Assembly (NCBI GenBank): GCA_004835665.1 | Contig: RBKR01000002.1 | Span: 1,240,001 to 1,304,000, forward strand | DNA: 64,000 nucleotides | Reading direction: 5' to 3' | Source: Phoma sp. XZ068 | Taxonomy: Eukaryota > Ascomycota > Dothideomycetes > Pleosporales > Didymellaceae | Part shown: in pieces, positions 11,185 through 23,600 of the stretch | How the letters are laid out: every line of letters starts with the position of its first letter | Position numbering within the stretch: position 1 is the stretch's first letter | The notes under the pieces: generated by a model | What the model was told of the DNA's origin: nothing | Databases searched by the model: none | What the model saw: the letters and a program-made list of their open reading frames with translations, nothing else | Made by a program: the position numbers and the translations under genes

Positions 11185-12198
11185 GCAGCAAGAAAAGTGC
11201 GACGAGAAAGGAAACAAGTCAAGTGAGTGTGTCGAGGATGTCCATGTGGTGAGGGTCGGACCCACTCTACGCGTAGACGCGACTCGCGATTCCTACGTTT
11301 GGTAGCGCCGCACGTGATGTGCTCATGCTTCGGCGGACTTGACAAGGCAACCATAAGTGAGGAGCTCAATTCAGGCAGTGCGATTGAAATATTTGGAGCC
11401 TATCTTATGATCCCAAGGCTGTGCAGCCGTTAAGCATTGTCTATCGAGCATATGCAACACGGCAGGTAGAAGAGGAGACTCGGTGGATAAGTTTATTGTA
11501 CCTTCAGAAACCGTATTCCAATTATTATTCATCCGTTACTGCTCTCATCTAGAATGGCACTGAGTACGTTCCGAGCATACATGCTATCCTAGCCCTGCAC
11601 AATCTCTCCACCAGTCGACCGTCTCGATTACGAGAACATTTTGGATCTTCAATCATTAAGAATGCAGGGAAAGTCGTTAGAATCAAGTAAATCATGTCGA
11701 TAAGGAATTACGGCCGTGACAATTCGCTCAGACAACAGATATGGGTATGCAACGGGGACGCCATGCAAGAACCCACATGCTTTTCAACAAGTCAAATGAA
11801 ACCGAAATATAGGATCGACATCAACTTAGATAAGAGAGAGATGGTGAGTGGCTGGCACCTCGCCAATCGTAACGAAAGCAATGCAGTGTGTAAGGAAATC
11901 CATTGAGCGACGACAGTAGCCCATTGTAAACATGTCCAACGAGACAGCCCGCCAGGTCGGACAGTAGAAAAACGTACAAAGGGTAGTCGCACTAAGAACC
12001 AAAACAGAATCTGCCAGACAGAATAGCAAACCGCTCGCCCCGTCTTGACAAAGTACAGTCTCCTTGTAAGGACATGATAGATAGCAGATAGGAGGATGCA
12101 GAGATCGACGCTAATCAAGAAGTGCCTTGTAAACAACCAGGCATGTCGAAAGTAGAGGCTGAACGATGCGAAACATGACAACGGCAACTGACAAGGGT
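11185..12198. other. Intergenic between PIF1 and the Pub1-like gene
   Basis: About 1 kb: PIF1 promoter plus the 3' end of the Pub1-like gene, which is on the same strand. Only short frames without recognisable features are present. Confidence 0.5.
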
Positions 12199-13924
12199 TT
12201 AGCCCTGGTAGCCGCCAAAGCCGTTTTGGTTGAAGCCGCCCTGGCCAGGCTGGCCCCACTGCTGCTGGGGAGCAGGAGCGCCGCGACCGTAGCCACCAGC
12301 ACTACCTGGCTGCATCTGCTGTGGCGGCATCTGCTGGTAGTTCATGCCAGGACCCCCAAAGCCGGCTGGCTGCTGGGCAAAGGGTTGTCCGCCGGGGCTG
12401 GGTCCTGCCCGCGCATTAGATTGTGTTTTTCGGTACTGTAGCTTCCTCCGGTGCCGCTCACCTGAAGGTGACATGGGACCACCTGGTCCGCCACCATACT
12501 GAGGAAAGTACGCGCTAGGCGTCTGAGCGTAAGCTGGGCTAGGGCCAGCAGGCGAGTAGCCTTCAAATTGGCCGGTGGGCGGGCGGTCTTTGCCCCACTA
12601 GATCAAAGAGTAAGCAACAGAAAGAGATAAAGGAATCTTCTCAACCTACGCTGCACTTCAGAGGTCGGCCGTTGACATTGTACCCATTAAGTTGACAGAT
12701 GGCCATGGCAGCGTTCTCGTGAGTGTCCATCTTAATGAAAGCAAAACCACGGTCAGATTGGAAGCGGGTCTCGGTAACATAGCCAAAGTTCTGAAAGAGG
12801 GGAACGAGATCGGACTGCGAAGTGTATGGCGTCAGGTTGCCGACGTAGCAGGTCGTCTGCCACTGAGGTGTCTGCGCAACGACCATGTCGTAGCTCTGAA
12901 CACCGTGGGTAGGGAAGTGGTGGTGACCGAAAGGAGTAGTTGGCGTCATGCCCATCGAGGCCATGGCCTGCTGCTGGGAGATGGAAGGTTGGCCCTTCTG
13001 GTTGGCCCAGTTGCAGCGAATGGCCCGCGAACCAAGCCACTCGCCGTCCATGGAGCTGAGTGCACGCTCGGCATCAGAGCGGTCGCGGAAGGCAACGAAG
13101 CCGTAGCCACGAGATCTGCCCGTCTTCATGTCCCACATGACGCGGGCTTCAGAAACTGGGCCGAAGGTGGAGAAGGCTTGAAGAAGCACCTCGTCATTGA
13201 CTTCGTTGGACAGATCGCCAACAAAGATGTGGAAGTGGTTCGAGGTGTCCTCCTTGGCGGTGTTGTTGGACTGGTAAGCCCAGTTCACACGGATTTCCTA
13301 TTCCAGTCAGCGCCGGCTTTCCATATCGCTTCGAGATGCACCTACGTTGTTGTGGATGCGGCGGCCGTTGAGGGTCTGCATGCCTCGCTCGGCCGCACCG
13401 GGGTCATCGTACTCGACGAATCCGTAGTTGAAGCCCTGCAGATTACGAGGTTAGTCCGCGATCGAAGGTGCTCGAGATGCTGCCTCAGGGAAGGCTGACG
13501 GGCACAGTGGCTGGTCGAGGTCCAAAGCTCAGGGGAGACTTACGGAGGGCGAGCTGGCGGTCTTGTCGGGGATGATCTTGACGCTCTGGACGTGGCCGGT
13601 GGTCTCGAAGATCTGACGCAGAACGTCCTCGGTGACGCGAGGGTCCAGGCCGCCGACGTACAGCGCCCGCTTATTAGGCTCAGGCGCAGCGCGGCGCGAA
13701 GCATAGGCAGAGCCTCCAGCGCTCGTCGGAGACATGACGCCGCCGGACATGGGCGAGCTGATGGCGGTCGGGATGGGATTCGTGTTCTGCGGGATGATGA
13801 CAGGGGCGAGCGCAGGAGGAGGCATGTGCTGCTGGGGGTTGCCCTGCTGGCCGTCGTAGCCGGGAGGGCCGGCGGAGGGCGGTGGGGGGGGCAGGTTGCT
13901 GCCAGGAGGTGCAGAGTCGGCCAT
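12199..13924 (-). CDS. Pub1/TIA-1-type RNA-binding protein with three RRMs
   Basis: Spliced model: complement(join(12199..12404, 12462..12597, 12650..13297, 13346..13435, 13544..13924)), 486 aa. The start MADSAPPGSN follows a Pro-rich leader. RRM1 (about 86-160) has RALYVGGLDP and YGFVEYDD; RRM2 (about 179-257) has HIFVGDLS and YGFVAFRD; RRM3 (about 306-376) has TCYVGNLTP and FAFIKMDT. The C-terminal tail is Gln/Gly/Pro-rich, prone to condensation as in stress-granule proteins. Pub1/TIA-1 proteins bind U-rich RNA, stabilise some mRNAs and collect in stress granules. The last intron (12405-12461) is exactly 57 bp and stays open if retained, so both a 486 aa and a 505 aa protein are possible. 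The minus-strand gene is divergent from the unknown gene at 14787. Confidence 0.9.
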
Positions 13925-14786
13925 GGCGGGAGAATGAATGCGGCGGAGGGATAAGTGGTGAAAGGCTAGTGGCACTATTGTATTTCTACACTGCAGACTC
14001 GGAGCGCGTGCGACGGGACAGACGATGCGAGCAGGTCTTGGGCGGCGGAAGCAGGACGAAAAGCGGTCGCGAGCGAGGTGGGGGTTGACAGCAGCTCGTG
14101 GAGGCGGCAAGGAAATGCTAAGGCAGGCGCGAGTGCCAGCGACCTACAGGCTGACAAGACGAAATGGAAGAGGAAAGGAGACAGCAAAAGGAGATGCGGG
14201 AAAGACGAGAAACGGACCCTTCGCCAAACAACGACAGGTAGCTGTTTCGGGGCTTGGTCCAACTGTGGGGTGGAGGAGAGAGAAAGGTGTCAAGGTGTTG
14301 TGAGATGATGGCGGCGCGTGGTGCAGCGGGAGCCAGCGAGCCGCCTGCCGTAATTTACGAGCATCGACCCTCGACCGCCTAACCGCGAACTGGGCGTGCA
14401 GCGGGGCGAGGCCGCCTGCGAGCCTGTACGCGAGGCCCCTGTGGAGCGCGCCTGCCCGCTGAGGGCGCGCGCGAATGGGCTGATCAGGGCCGCGCAGGCC
14501 TCGACGACGGGGCAGACAATGCAATTGTGCGTTGTGCGACAGATTGCAGCGAGGGCTTGGCTGTGTAATACCGCGCCGAAGCGTGCTAGCGGCTGCCTGA
14601 ACGGCGCATCGTTACCGGGTGCGCTTGACGGAAGCTTGGTACTAAGCTACTAAACTAAGCAGGCGGGGACCCTTCTTTCTGCGCAGGGCCGCCGCAGCTG
14701 TCAACGAGCCGGCAAGCGTCACCTTGCGCCAGACGTCGCGCCTTCCCAGCCGCGCCCGCACACCTGCCCACCTGCCCACCACCACA
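13925..14786. promoter_or_regulatory. Divergent promoter region Pub1-like / acidic protein gene
   Basis: About 860 bp between divergent starts. GC-rich, with several frames on both strands that lack recognisable domains. It probably holds both promoters and 5' UTRs. Confidence 0.45.
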
Positions 14787-15921
14787 ATGGCGTCGGTCAA
14801 GACAGAGCCGCCTGCGCCCGAGCCGCCAGCTCCGGGCAACCCCAATCTCGATGTCTTGCAGGGCATGTTGAATCTGGTCGTAAGCGCACCCACCGCCGCG
14901 CCCCCGAACACCGCGCTCACCACTGTCGCAGTTACTGACGGCCGGCCGCTTCATCAAAGAGCACCAGGCGGGCGGCGGCACCGGCCGCATGAAGCAGGGC
15001 CTGCAGCGCGCCGTGCCCATCGCCAACGAGCGCTTCCACGACGCCCTCGACGAGCTCGAGAACGACGTGCGCCTGGCGCAGACGGTGCTGCGCCGGGACC
15101 TGGCACTGCTGAAGCAGGACCGCAAGAAGCGCGAGGCCGCCGCGAAGCAGCACGAGGAAGAGCGCGCGCGCCTGGCTGCAGAGTCGAGCCTCGGCGTGCC
15201 TGCGAAGACTGAAGACGTGGCCGTGAAGCCTGAGACGATGACGCCCGCCGCGCAGCCTGAGGCGTCACCGCCGGCCGAGCAGCCTCCAAAGACCGACACG
15301 CCCGAAGTGGCCCCCAAAGCGGAAGATGGGCCAGCGCAGCCACCAGCGCCCGATGCAACCACCGCGCCGCCTGCAGACCCCCTCTTCGACGGCACACCCA
15401 CCAACTCGAACACGCAGGAGCACGAGTTTGACTTTGACTTTGAGTTTGGCGATGCCATGGACACGTCTGGCAACAATGACAACACCGGCGACATGATGGA
15501 CACATCAGCCGACCTGGACTTCACCCTAGACGAAGGACCTTCGCTGCTGCCCGGCCTCGAAGACTTCGCAAAGAGCAGTGGCGACGACAACAACGCTCCA
15601 AACACAAGCATGGACCTCGACTTTACCATGCCTGACCTCCCTGACATGACCACCGATTCAAAGCCCCCAGCAGAACAGCCAAAACCCGCCGAGCCGGCCC
15701 CACAACCCCCACCGCAACCCGATGACACCAAGGACAGCAAGCCCGTGCAAGAAGTGGCAGACACCAAGCCTGCTGTCGACACCGATGACGCCGCCAACAA
15801 CGACGAGCCCATGGAGACCATGACCACCGACAATCTCGAGGATCTGTTCAACCTGGACGACTACGACAATGCAGAAGGAGGGGACTCGGCCTTCAACGAT
15901 GCTTTCTTCAATTTTGATTAG
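14787..15921 (+). CDS. Acidic protein of unknown function, possible transcription cofactor
   Basis: Spliced model: join(14787..14879, 14932..15921), 360 aa; the 52 bp intron is GT-AG and in phase. I do not recognise the family. The N-terminus (about 20-120) is helical: LNLV-LLTAGRFIKEHQ, then an amphipathic region with MKQGLQRAVP, ERFHDALDELENDVRLAQTV and a charged coiled coil (LLKQDRKKREAAAKQHEEE). The rest is disordered, rich in Pro, Glu, Thr and Asp, with repeated short acidic-aromatic motifs (FDFDFEFGDAMDTS, DLDFTLDEG, DLDFTMPDLPD, LEDLFNLDDYD, AFNDAFFNFD). Motifs of that type often act as activation domains, so a Mediator-like or coactivator role is an inference only. An antisense frame of 398 codons across this gene is a composition artefact. 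Confidence 0.75.
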
Positions 15922-18900
15922 GCTCGCGCTGGATCAGATGCATGATTCACACGGCCATGGCGTTGGTCTCTTCTACATTCTTCGATACCCCGGACTTAGC
16001 CCATGTCCGCACATAAATGTACCATTTTACTGTAAAACAATTCTAGACTTGAATAGAACTATTGGTAGCCATTTAAAATATTTCATCAAATAAATGCTAC
16101 GACTGAGGTTATTAAACTCAGATACATCACGGCATTCGTTCGTATATCACTTCCATTCATTCTCACTGGCCCTGTCAATCAACATCAGCATTTCCCATCC
16201 TTCATTCAACCACCAACTCCTCCAATCCCCAATGTCCTTTTCACATATCGCAAGCCTAGCACTCGTCGACTGCCTACAGAACTCAATCCCAGACCAGCCA
16301 TACCATTAGTCCAATGCTATCTCATCGTTTTCAGGCTACGCAACGACATCGATGCAAGGATTGCGGACAGAAAGAAGGATTTTACTCAATTCGCCGTGGT
16401 GTATATTCTGGCCACCCACGTCGCAGAGGGTTATTATCGACATATACCCCGATATCAATGTCAATGGCGACATACAGCATCGTCACATTCGGTGACTGGG
16501 ACGACAGCTGGTACACATACCCGCCGGCCATTCATCTCATCTCATCTCGTCAGTATCTCGCTCATGGCTAGTCCTCCTTTGTTTGTGATATCTTGATGAC
16601 GACTTGATGGTAGATGGTATGAACAAGTGACGGCGTGGGTGTTCGGATACCGTACCCGCATCATAAATCTTTTGCAGCACGTCTGGTGCGCATGGTAGAT
16701 CCCCTTCCATCCGATTGTCTGCGTATCTTGTTGTGCGTGGTTGTGGTTTGACGTCAGGTTTATCATATATCCGTCTCCTTACATCGCACGCACAGCATTT
16801 CCAGACAACCCTTCTCTCTCAACAATCTAACGACTTCCTTCATATTCACTCGCAGAGCGTTACCACCACATATGCGAGACAGAACTCGAACGCCGCTGTC
16901 TGACACAATGATAAACCTGACACAAAGTAGTACAACTGATAACCTGGCATAAACTCCTGGTCGTGCGTTGCCTTAGCTTCTTTTCCTCAGTATAGAAGGA
17001 ATCGGTATTGTAGCTCTCGAATTTGTAGCACTTGGTATCGTAACATCGGTATCGTAGCACTCGGTAGTAGGAGCTGAGTATGAGGCTATCGACGCTGAGT
17101 TTTGCTTGTTTATCAGTGTGAAATAAGTAGGGTTAGTGGAATCAGTGGAGGATCAACATAGAACTCAACGTAGAGATTCAACATGAGTGAGAATCAGTAG
17201 AGAAATCATCGTAGAATCAACGCAGAATCACCGCATAAAACCAAACAGGCCTCAATACACCACACTACCATACCTCACCAACACAGCTCATCAACGCAGT
17301 CCCCGTACCCTCTCACTCTAAACAATTCCGAACCATCCCCCCAGGAGAAAAGCTGCACGAGGTACCCGCCGCACCCGTTTAATCTACCTAAGAAACTTTT
17401 GTCATGTATGGTATCCGCTGTCATAACCTTTTTCTACGAGAATCATGTGCAGCTGTTTGCTCACGCATCGCCACTCTTACTTGTGCTTGTGCTCGTGTAG
17501 GGTGGAAGGTCAGGATATCAAGGGCATATTCAGTGCAGTCAAGTGTAATCGAAGAAGGCTGGAAGTCATGCGGTAGAATGGCGCTGGGACGCGGGGAAGT
17601 GTTCGTGTACGCGCTGGGTAATGTAGGGTATATATTATAGAGTATGGTTGGATGGGTCGTGGATGGGAAGACGGCGCGCAGTACCAAGTCAAGTTGAGAT
17701 AGACTCGAAGAAGTATACGGTGCGTATGTGACACTGGAGTCATGTTGGCTGGAATGTCTACGAGACGTACGCTGTATCCACTCCGAAGAGTTTCCGGACG
17801 CGATGGCGGCATTTGGCATAGGAGTCAAACACATCAGAGAGTTGCCCGGAGGTGAGACATTTAGTCGACTCGGTCGATGATGTACCGGCCATGTCTTGGT
17901 GTCAGTGAGATCGCGTGCCACATACCTCCCATGTACCCGGTTTAGAAAGGCCGCAACGAGTCATGAAGCACTACTACGGATCAGCAGCGTTGTCTCATCA
18001 ATAACAGTCTGCTCGTCGACGGCTAGCGCAAGCTGGGTCCTTCACGCTGACGTGGTGATGATAGTCGCTGCTGGATGTAACACTGCAGTGTAAGTATTGC
18101 CCGAAAGGTTAAGGATAGAAGACTTTGGCAATATGCTTCAATAAGGTGAATGGCATGGATTGCATGTCGATGTAGAATGTGCAGATCTCGAGTTTTAATG
18201 TAGTCATGTCATTCACACATCTCCATCGGATCCGTGTCCACCTACCATGTCAACTCCGCGCGCATCGCAATCAATAAATTGGCCGCACGTATCAACTACA
18301 TTGTGATTGTAACATCCTTGAGGCTCAACCCACGATCGCGCCCGTTTTCACTTCTCCGCTAGTTTTCCTTTCTTTTCTGCGCACTTCAAGGACAACCCTC
18401 GTATGCACACACGAACATAAAACACGCTCGGGCTCACTGCAGTATTGACTTAGTATTGATTACGCCCTCTGAGGAGCCTCAATATCCAATCTTTATCCTC
18501 CGGAACCGTCACCAATCCGATCAGCAAAGCAATCGCCATTTCTAATGTCGACCAAACGCACATACGTGTACACAAATAAACCATGATCCCCGTTGTTCTC
18601 GCATCCTCGCCGAGACAGCCCCGGTCGTAGTACCAAACTTTGTTCGCCCTACGACCAGCATGTCGGAATAGTTCGATACGAGCTTCCTGTACTAGCTCGG
18701 GGTCCGCGACAGACTTTAGGCAGTCGGCAGCGTCTAGGATTGAATGCTGCTTTCCGGAACACCTTACCGATGGCGGATGCGAGGTCTAGTGCCGCACCTC
18801 GAGTACTGGCGCTGTAATCGACGATGCAGCCTCGCTACACTACTGAGCCTGGAACGATGATGAAAAGGGCATCGCGCTGTATGTCACGCCCTGGACTAGC

Positions 18901-20656
18901 ACGAGGCCTACTATCTCGTAGGCCGCGGATCTGGATACCATCGGACCCCATGATCCGGCTTTGGTGTTCACACAAACTTTCACGGCCCTTTGTTGGAGTG
19001 CGTGATCTGATATGCTGTGGCAACGGAGCGACGTCCGGTTGGCTGAGGCAATATGGCGGATGCCGACACCGATAATGAACAACGAATGCGATGCTGACCT
19101 TTCAAGGCGCGGGTAGCGTTTTTCTTATGGCTTGTTCGCTCGAACACGAACGATGTCAAAATCATGTGATGTTTAACCGTATTCGTGTTCGGTTCAATGT
19201 CGCCGATCGCTGATCTGAAGCACATACTTCACGAATTGCTAGCCACAGAGCCAGTACGGTCGGTGCTGTGAGGTTGATAGCTCGCCACACGCTGGTCGGC
19301 TCCTGCATTTCTCTCGGACTTGTACTGAATACCAGATTTTTTCAGTACTGCGAGACTGAGAGCTTCGTGCCAGTATCGGTCAGCGTTTTCCGTCTACTAC
19401 ACGCCTTACGCGACGTACGTCAGGGATATTGGTTCTCGACATCTGTACACGATCGAGATCGGTCGTGGTTACATTATTAAGGTTGGGACCTGAGCGTGGC
19501 CAGAAAGCGTTCACCTCGCTATGATGGTGATCTAGAAGCGTAGCCCGGGTTTCCATACGATAAATTGCCATATCATACGATTCATAGTCTGGGTTAGCGT
19601 ATCCATCTGTCTGCTGACCGCTCGGTAGCCCCCGGATCGCGGATTCTGCTTGTCTAAAGCCAGCGAATTGAGCGTAGCAAATGACATGCCGAGGAGACTG
19701 ATTCCGTCACGCTTGTTACGAGGCTGAGTGAGCTGCATGATCGTTCACTCTCTAGCGCACTGTGGAAAAACGTGGGGTGGCTAGGTCGCTGTTGTCGCGT
19801 GAAATGCGGATGCGACTCAGCCCAGAAATTTTTCGAGCTGACAGTTGTGGCGTTGAACAAGATTTGGAGTGGATGTGTTAGAGCTGAGATTATGAAGAGA
19901 TGGAACGAAATAACTGATGATGGATAGTGATAGATTTTTGTGCGGGATCACAATGAAGTCAACCTGCGACTTTTGTCTCTGATCCTGTGCCATGGCCACA
20001 GAGTTACCCAACCTTATTCCTAGACTGAAACATGTGAAGTCGTTCGTAACATCGTAGCAAACATAGACGACGGTCCCAACATAGCCGAAGTCTTTTGCCA
20101 GCCTGCTCTCAGCAGATTGTATTGTTGCTGAACGTAAACTCTTCGAGACCCCTTTTGTTACAGACCCATATTTGCGCCGAATGATTGAATTTGCCTGGGT
20201 GGAGCAACGCCGTACACCAGACCGACCATCCCAATTGTACTCCAAAGTAAGTGCTTGTAGTAAGAAAGAAAAGCGAACCAACCACGATACTGGGTGATAC
20301 AGTTTCGTAAAAGGTGTACAAGAAGGTCATTACGAACAATAGGGGACAACGCTTGTATGTCCACGGTACCCGTTTGCTGACGCTCGTCGGTGTTGTGGAA
20401 GAAAGCTGGCCCGTCGTGGATATCCTGAAAGTGTCAAGCATCTTTGTTGGCGAGGCTGCCAAGATGATGTCGTGCATGGCGTTTCGTCGTGAGCAATATT
20501 GTATGTGTATAAAGCCAGGGATTTGTACAGGTTGTCTTGAGGGTGATTCTATGAAGCATGACCAAGGACTGAGTTTTCGGCCCGCTGGTTGATGCAATGA
20601 GCATGTGCCTCTAGTGCTCGTGCTTGTACTTGCGTGACTGCTGTTCAAGTTAGCTA
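15922..20656. other. Gene-poor region, 4.7 kb
   Basis: No gene I can support between the acidic protein gene and the C2H2 regulator. Short frames occur at 17421-17921 (minus, 166 codons) and 19817-20648 (minus, 154 and 179 codons), but none has a recognisable motif or plausible splice partners. A minus-strand stretch near 18440-18740 reads as 95 open codons without a clear start (see findings). No strong transposon or terminal-repeat signature was seen. Confidence 0.45.
17020..17240. repeat. Degenerate short tandem repeats
   Basis: Imperfect 10-15 bp units recur: GGTATCGTAACATC/GGTATCGTAGCACTC around 17030-17070 and GAATCAACG/GAATCAGTAG/GAATCACCG around 17150-17235. The copies are diverged. 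They could be an old minisatellite. Confidence 0.4.
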
Positions 20657-23600
20657 TTATCGCCTGTACTGGCGCATACTCGACTCACCAGGCCAAACAG
20701 CAGCCTTTGATAGCATATAGGAAGTGACCATCAAAAGCTTAGTGCCGAAGCCACAACGACTCATGCCCGAGATTCCAGGGACCGAGTTAATGACGTTGTT
20801 GCAAGAAATGTCATAAGCCATCTTCAGATCAGCGTTGTGCAAAATGTCTGCAATCTTCTGTAACAGCTTGATATCTTCCTCTTCAAGGCACATGATTGCT
20901 GGAACGGTAGAGTAGTCGATATCGTCTCTTCCAAGGACACCGAGGTAACGACCGACACGGTCCTGCACGGTTGCTACCCATTCGGCGAGCACTTGTGCAC
21001 AGTCGAAGGTACACAGCGCAGACGAGTTTGGCAGCTCTCTAGCGGTAAACTCGGCGTATGTAGCACCCAGTTTGTCCGCCATAGACAACGAATCGGCGGC
21101 ATAGAAAGCAGCTTTTCGGAGATGCCGCTCACGTTTTGAAGATGGTTGTATTCCGGCAGAATTGGTGAATGTGACCCCATCAAGCTGTTGGGCAAGTTGG
21201 CCGGGCGACGAGCCCTTCCCAGAATCAGTGCGTTCCGGTGTCCCATCAGCTTGCGCTACAATATCCACTCCCTTGGCAAGTTCATTCGCCATCCCATCAA
21301 AGTCGCGCTGCCACAGCAGCTCCTTGGCTCGGGAGAGATTTACAAACAGTCGCACGTAGGCTAGGTCTAGCAAGGGTATGCAGTCTGCGGACAATGGACC
21401 AAAGGGACTGGGTCGCTCGATGCTGTGGTTAGGGTTGGCTCTCCAGGCAGCTTGCCATGCTTTCAGGGCAGGCTCAACTTGGGCGTGCATGGCCTCTGTC
21501 TCTTGTGTCTTCCACAGGCGCCCTGTATGTCTTTGCCGAGTCTCCCAGATATAGACGTGCAGCGCGTTGATCAAGATATAGCAACCAAAGGTACTGGGCT
21601 GTATGTCGCTCTCCATTTGGTCGTTCAGTGAGTTGCCTCCGAATGGTTGACCGTATGAGTTCTGTATGCGAGAAGCGCCTTGGCGAGTGCTTGCTTCGAG
21701 CAAGTAGGTCATGGCGGCGTTGAAAGAGAGGTTCCTGGATTGCGCAATCATGGGGCCACCCATTGACATCCATGCTTGGGCGTTCTCTGCAGACCAGAGA
21801 TCTTCTTCGCAAGGAAGGTCGAGACGAATTTCCGAGTTCAGTATGCGCGGGGCATGAGCGTATGCCGAGACAAGCAAGCTGGACATAGAGAACACGGCAT
21901 AGTACGTCCTCTTCTTCTCTTCTGCTTTCTTCCACTGCATCCATCGGGTGTAATCATCCGCCATGTCAGCAGGCGAGTCCGCGTGCCCGTTGGCCTCGTC
22001 CGTCATTGACACATCGTCACCGTTCGAATGAGCTGGCGGGCTGTGTGTCGACGTCTCTGGGACTGTAGGTTTATCCAGCCCTGCAGCTTTGGCAAGACTG
22101 ACCAAGGCCGCACAGTGAGTGCTTGCAACCTCTGCAGCTTGTCGATCGCCGCAGTTATGGCCGAATATCAGATTGAGCAACATAGCCTGAACCAGCCATA
22201 GCGGAGGTTTGTTGATGGATTCATTCGCTGCGTTAGGCCCGTTGACTGCGGCCGTCAGTCCGGCTCTGCGACGCTCGTCGAGATAGTACAGTATCAACTT
22301 CTTGGCGGCTTCGAACAAATCCTTCGCCACCACCTGCTCGAACTCGTACAGGGCCCCGATTGCAGCCATGGCGAGTATCAGACAGCCGCCACCACCTACC
22401 ATTCCATCGTGGTTATAGCTATTGGCGGTGCGAAGCTGGTAAGTGTAGGCTGGTGTATCGAAGGACAGAGTTGGGATATGTAAGAATGGCATATGAGGGT
22501 GGAAGTATAGTATGTAGGCATTCACGTAGCGTTGAATGTCCATGGTGCTTGGTAGCGTTGCGCTTTGGCCTTGCGCCGATAGAGGTGAGCTAATCTGCGG
22601 TTGCGAAAACCGACGCGGCGGATTACCTACCGCGAGGGCCTGTTGCAGATTGATAATCAGAGCCTGTCGCGTAGCGTCTGTGATGGTCTCGGTAGAGACC
22701 GAGGTTACAGAGCTGTGTCGTGCACTACCGTTCATGGATGCCGAGGATATGCTGCCACCATCAGACTGAAAGGTCACGGGCGCCTGGAAGTACTGGTTTG
22801 GCATACCGGGGATGCCTGCGGAAGGACTTATTGCTGAGAGCGGGGGAGGTGAAGTGATGTAGAAGTCATTCTGGACGGCAGAATCTGCCAGTTCTTGTGT
22901 AGGCATGGTGTTCATCATCAATTCAGGAAAGACAGGGGCCATAGCGTCGGTATAGGCTAACGTATTGATGTGCGAGTGTGTTGGCATTGGGTTGTGCCAC
23001 ATGGCCGCAGACGTCGGTTGACCTGACCCATCCAACATGACTTCGTTGAACGCGCCCTGGCTGGCAGTGCTTATAGCAGATGGAGATGATCCCTCGATAG
23101 CATTCTCGTTGGAGAACATCATCGAGTTGTCCATGCCTCCATTCCACGTGAAATCGTCTTCTTCGATTGGGTTGTTACCAGCGAAGGGGTTGGCGAATTG
23201 CCTGAAGGGCGAGTGCGGATGAGCGAGATTGCCGTTGAAGTGATGCAGTTGATTTGGGTTGATAGTCGAGCCGGACGAGGTGCCAAAGAACTTCTCTAGC
23301 TCCAGGTCATCAGGGCCGGGCACTCCTTGTATTGGCGCAGTGCGAAGCCCACCTCCGCCCATTCCCCCAAAGCCGATATGTGTGTCTAGCCGTGGCAGTC
23401 CGTGGTGTTGCCCATGGTTGCCCACCGCCGTGGACATGCCCCTATAATCAAACTGGTTGGGGCCACCGATGCCTGACAGGCTAGCATGGTGCGAATGTCC
23501 CGGATGAACTCCGTTCCCTCGTGGCGATAAAGATGCATTGTGGAGAGCAAGAAAGTTTGTATCAATGTGACCGATAGTGTTGGCGCGCGGCCGCATGCTC

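Noticed and set aside
14655..15851. 398-codon minus-strand frame, Ser/Gly/Cys-rich
   Set aside because: It lies exactly antisense to the acidic protein gene and mirrors its GC-rich codons; the composition is unlike a folded protein.
15922..20656. Transposon remnant in the gene-poor region
   Set aside because: No transposase or reverse-transcriptase motifs, terminal repeats or target duplications could be found by eye.
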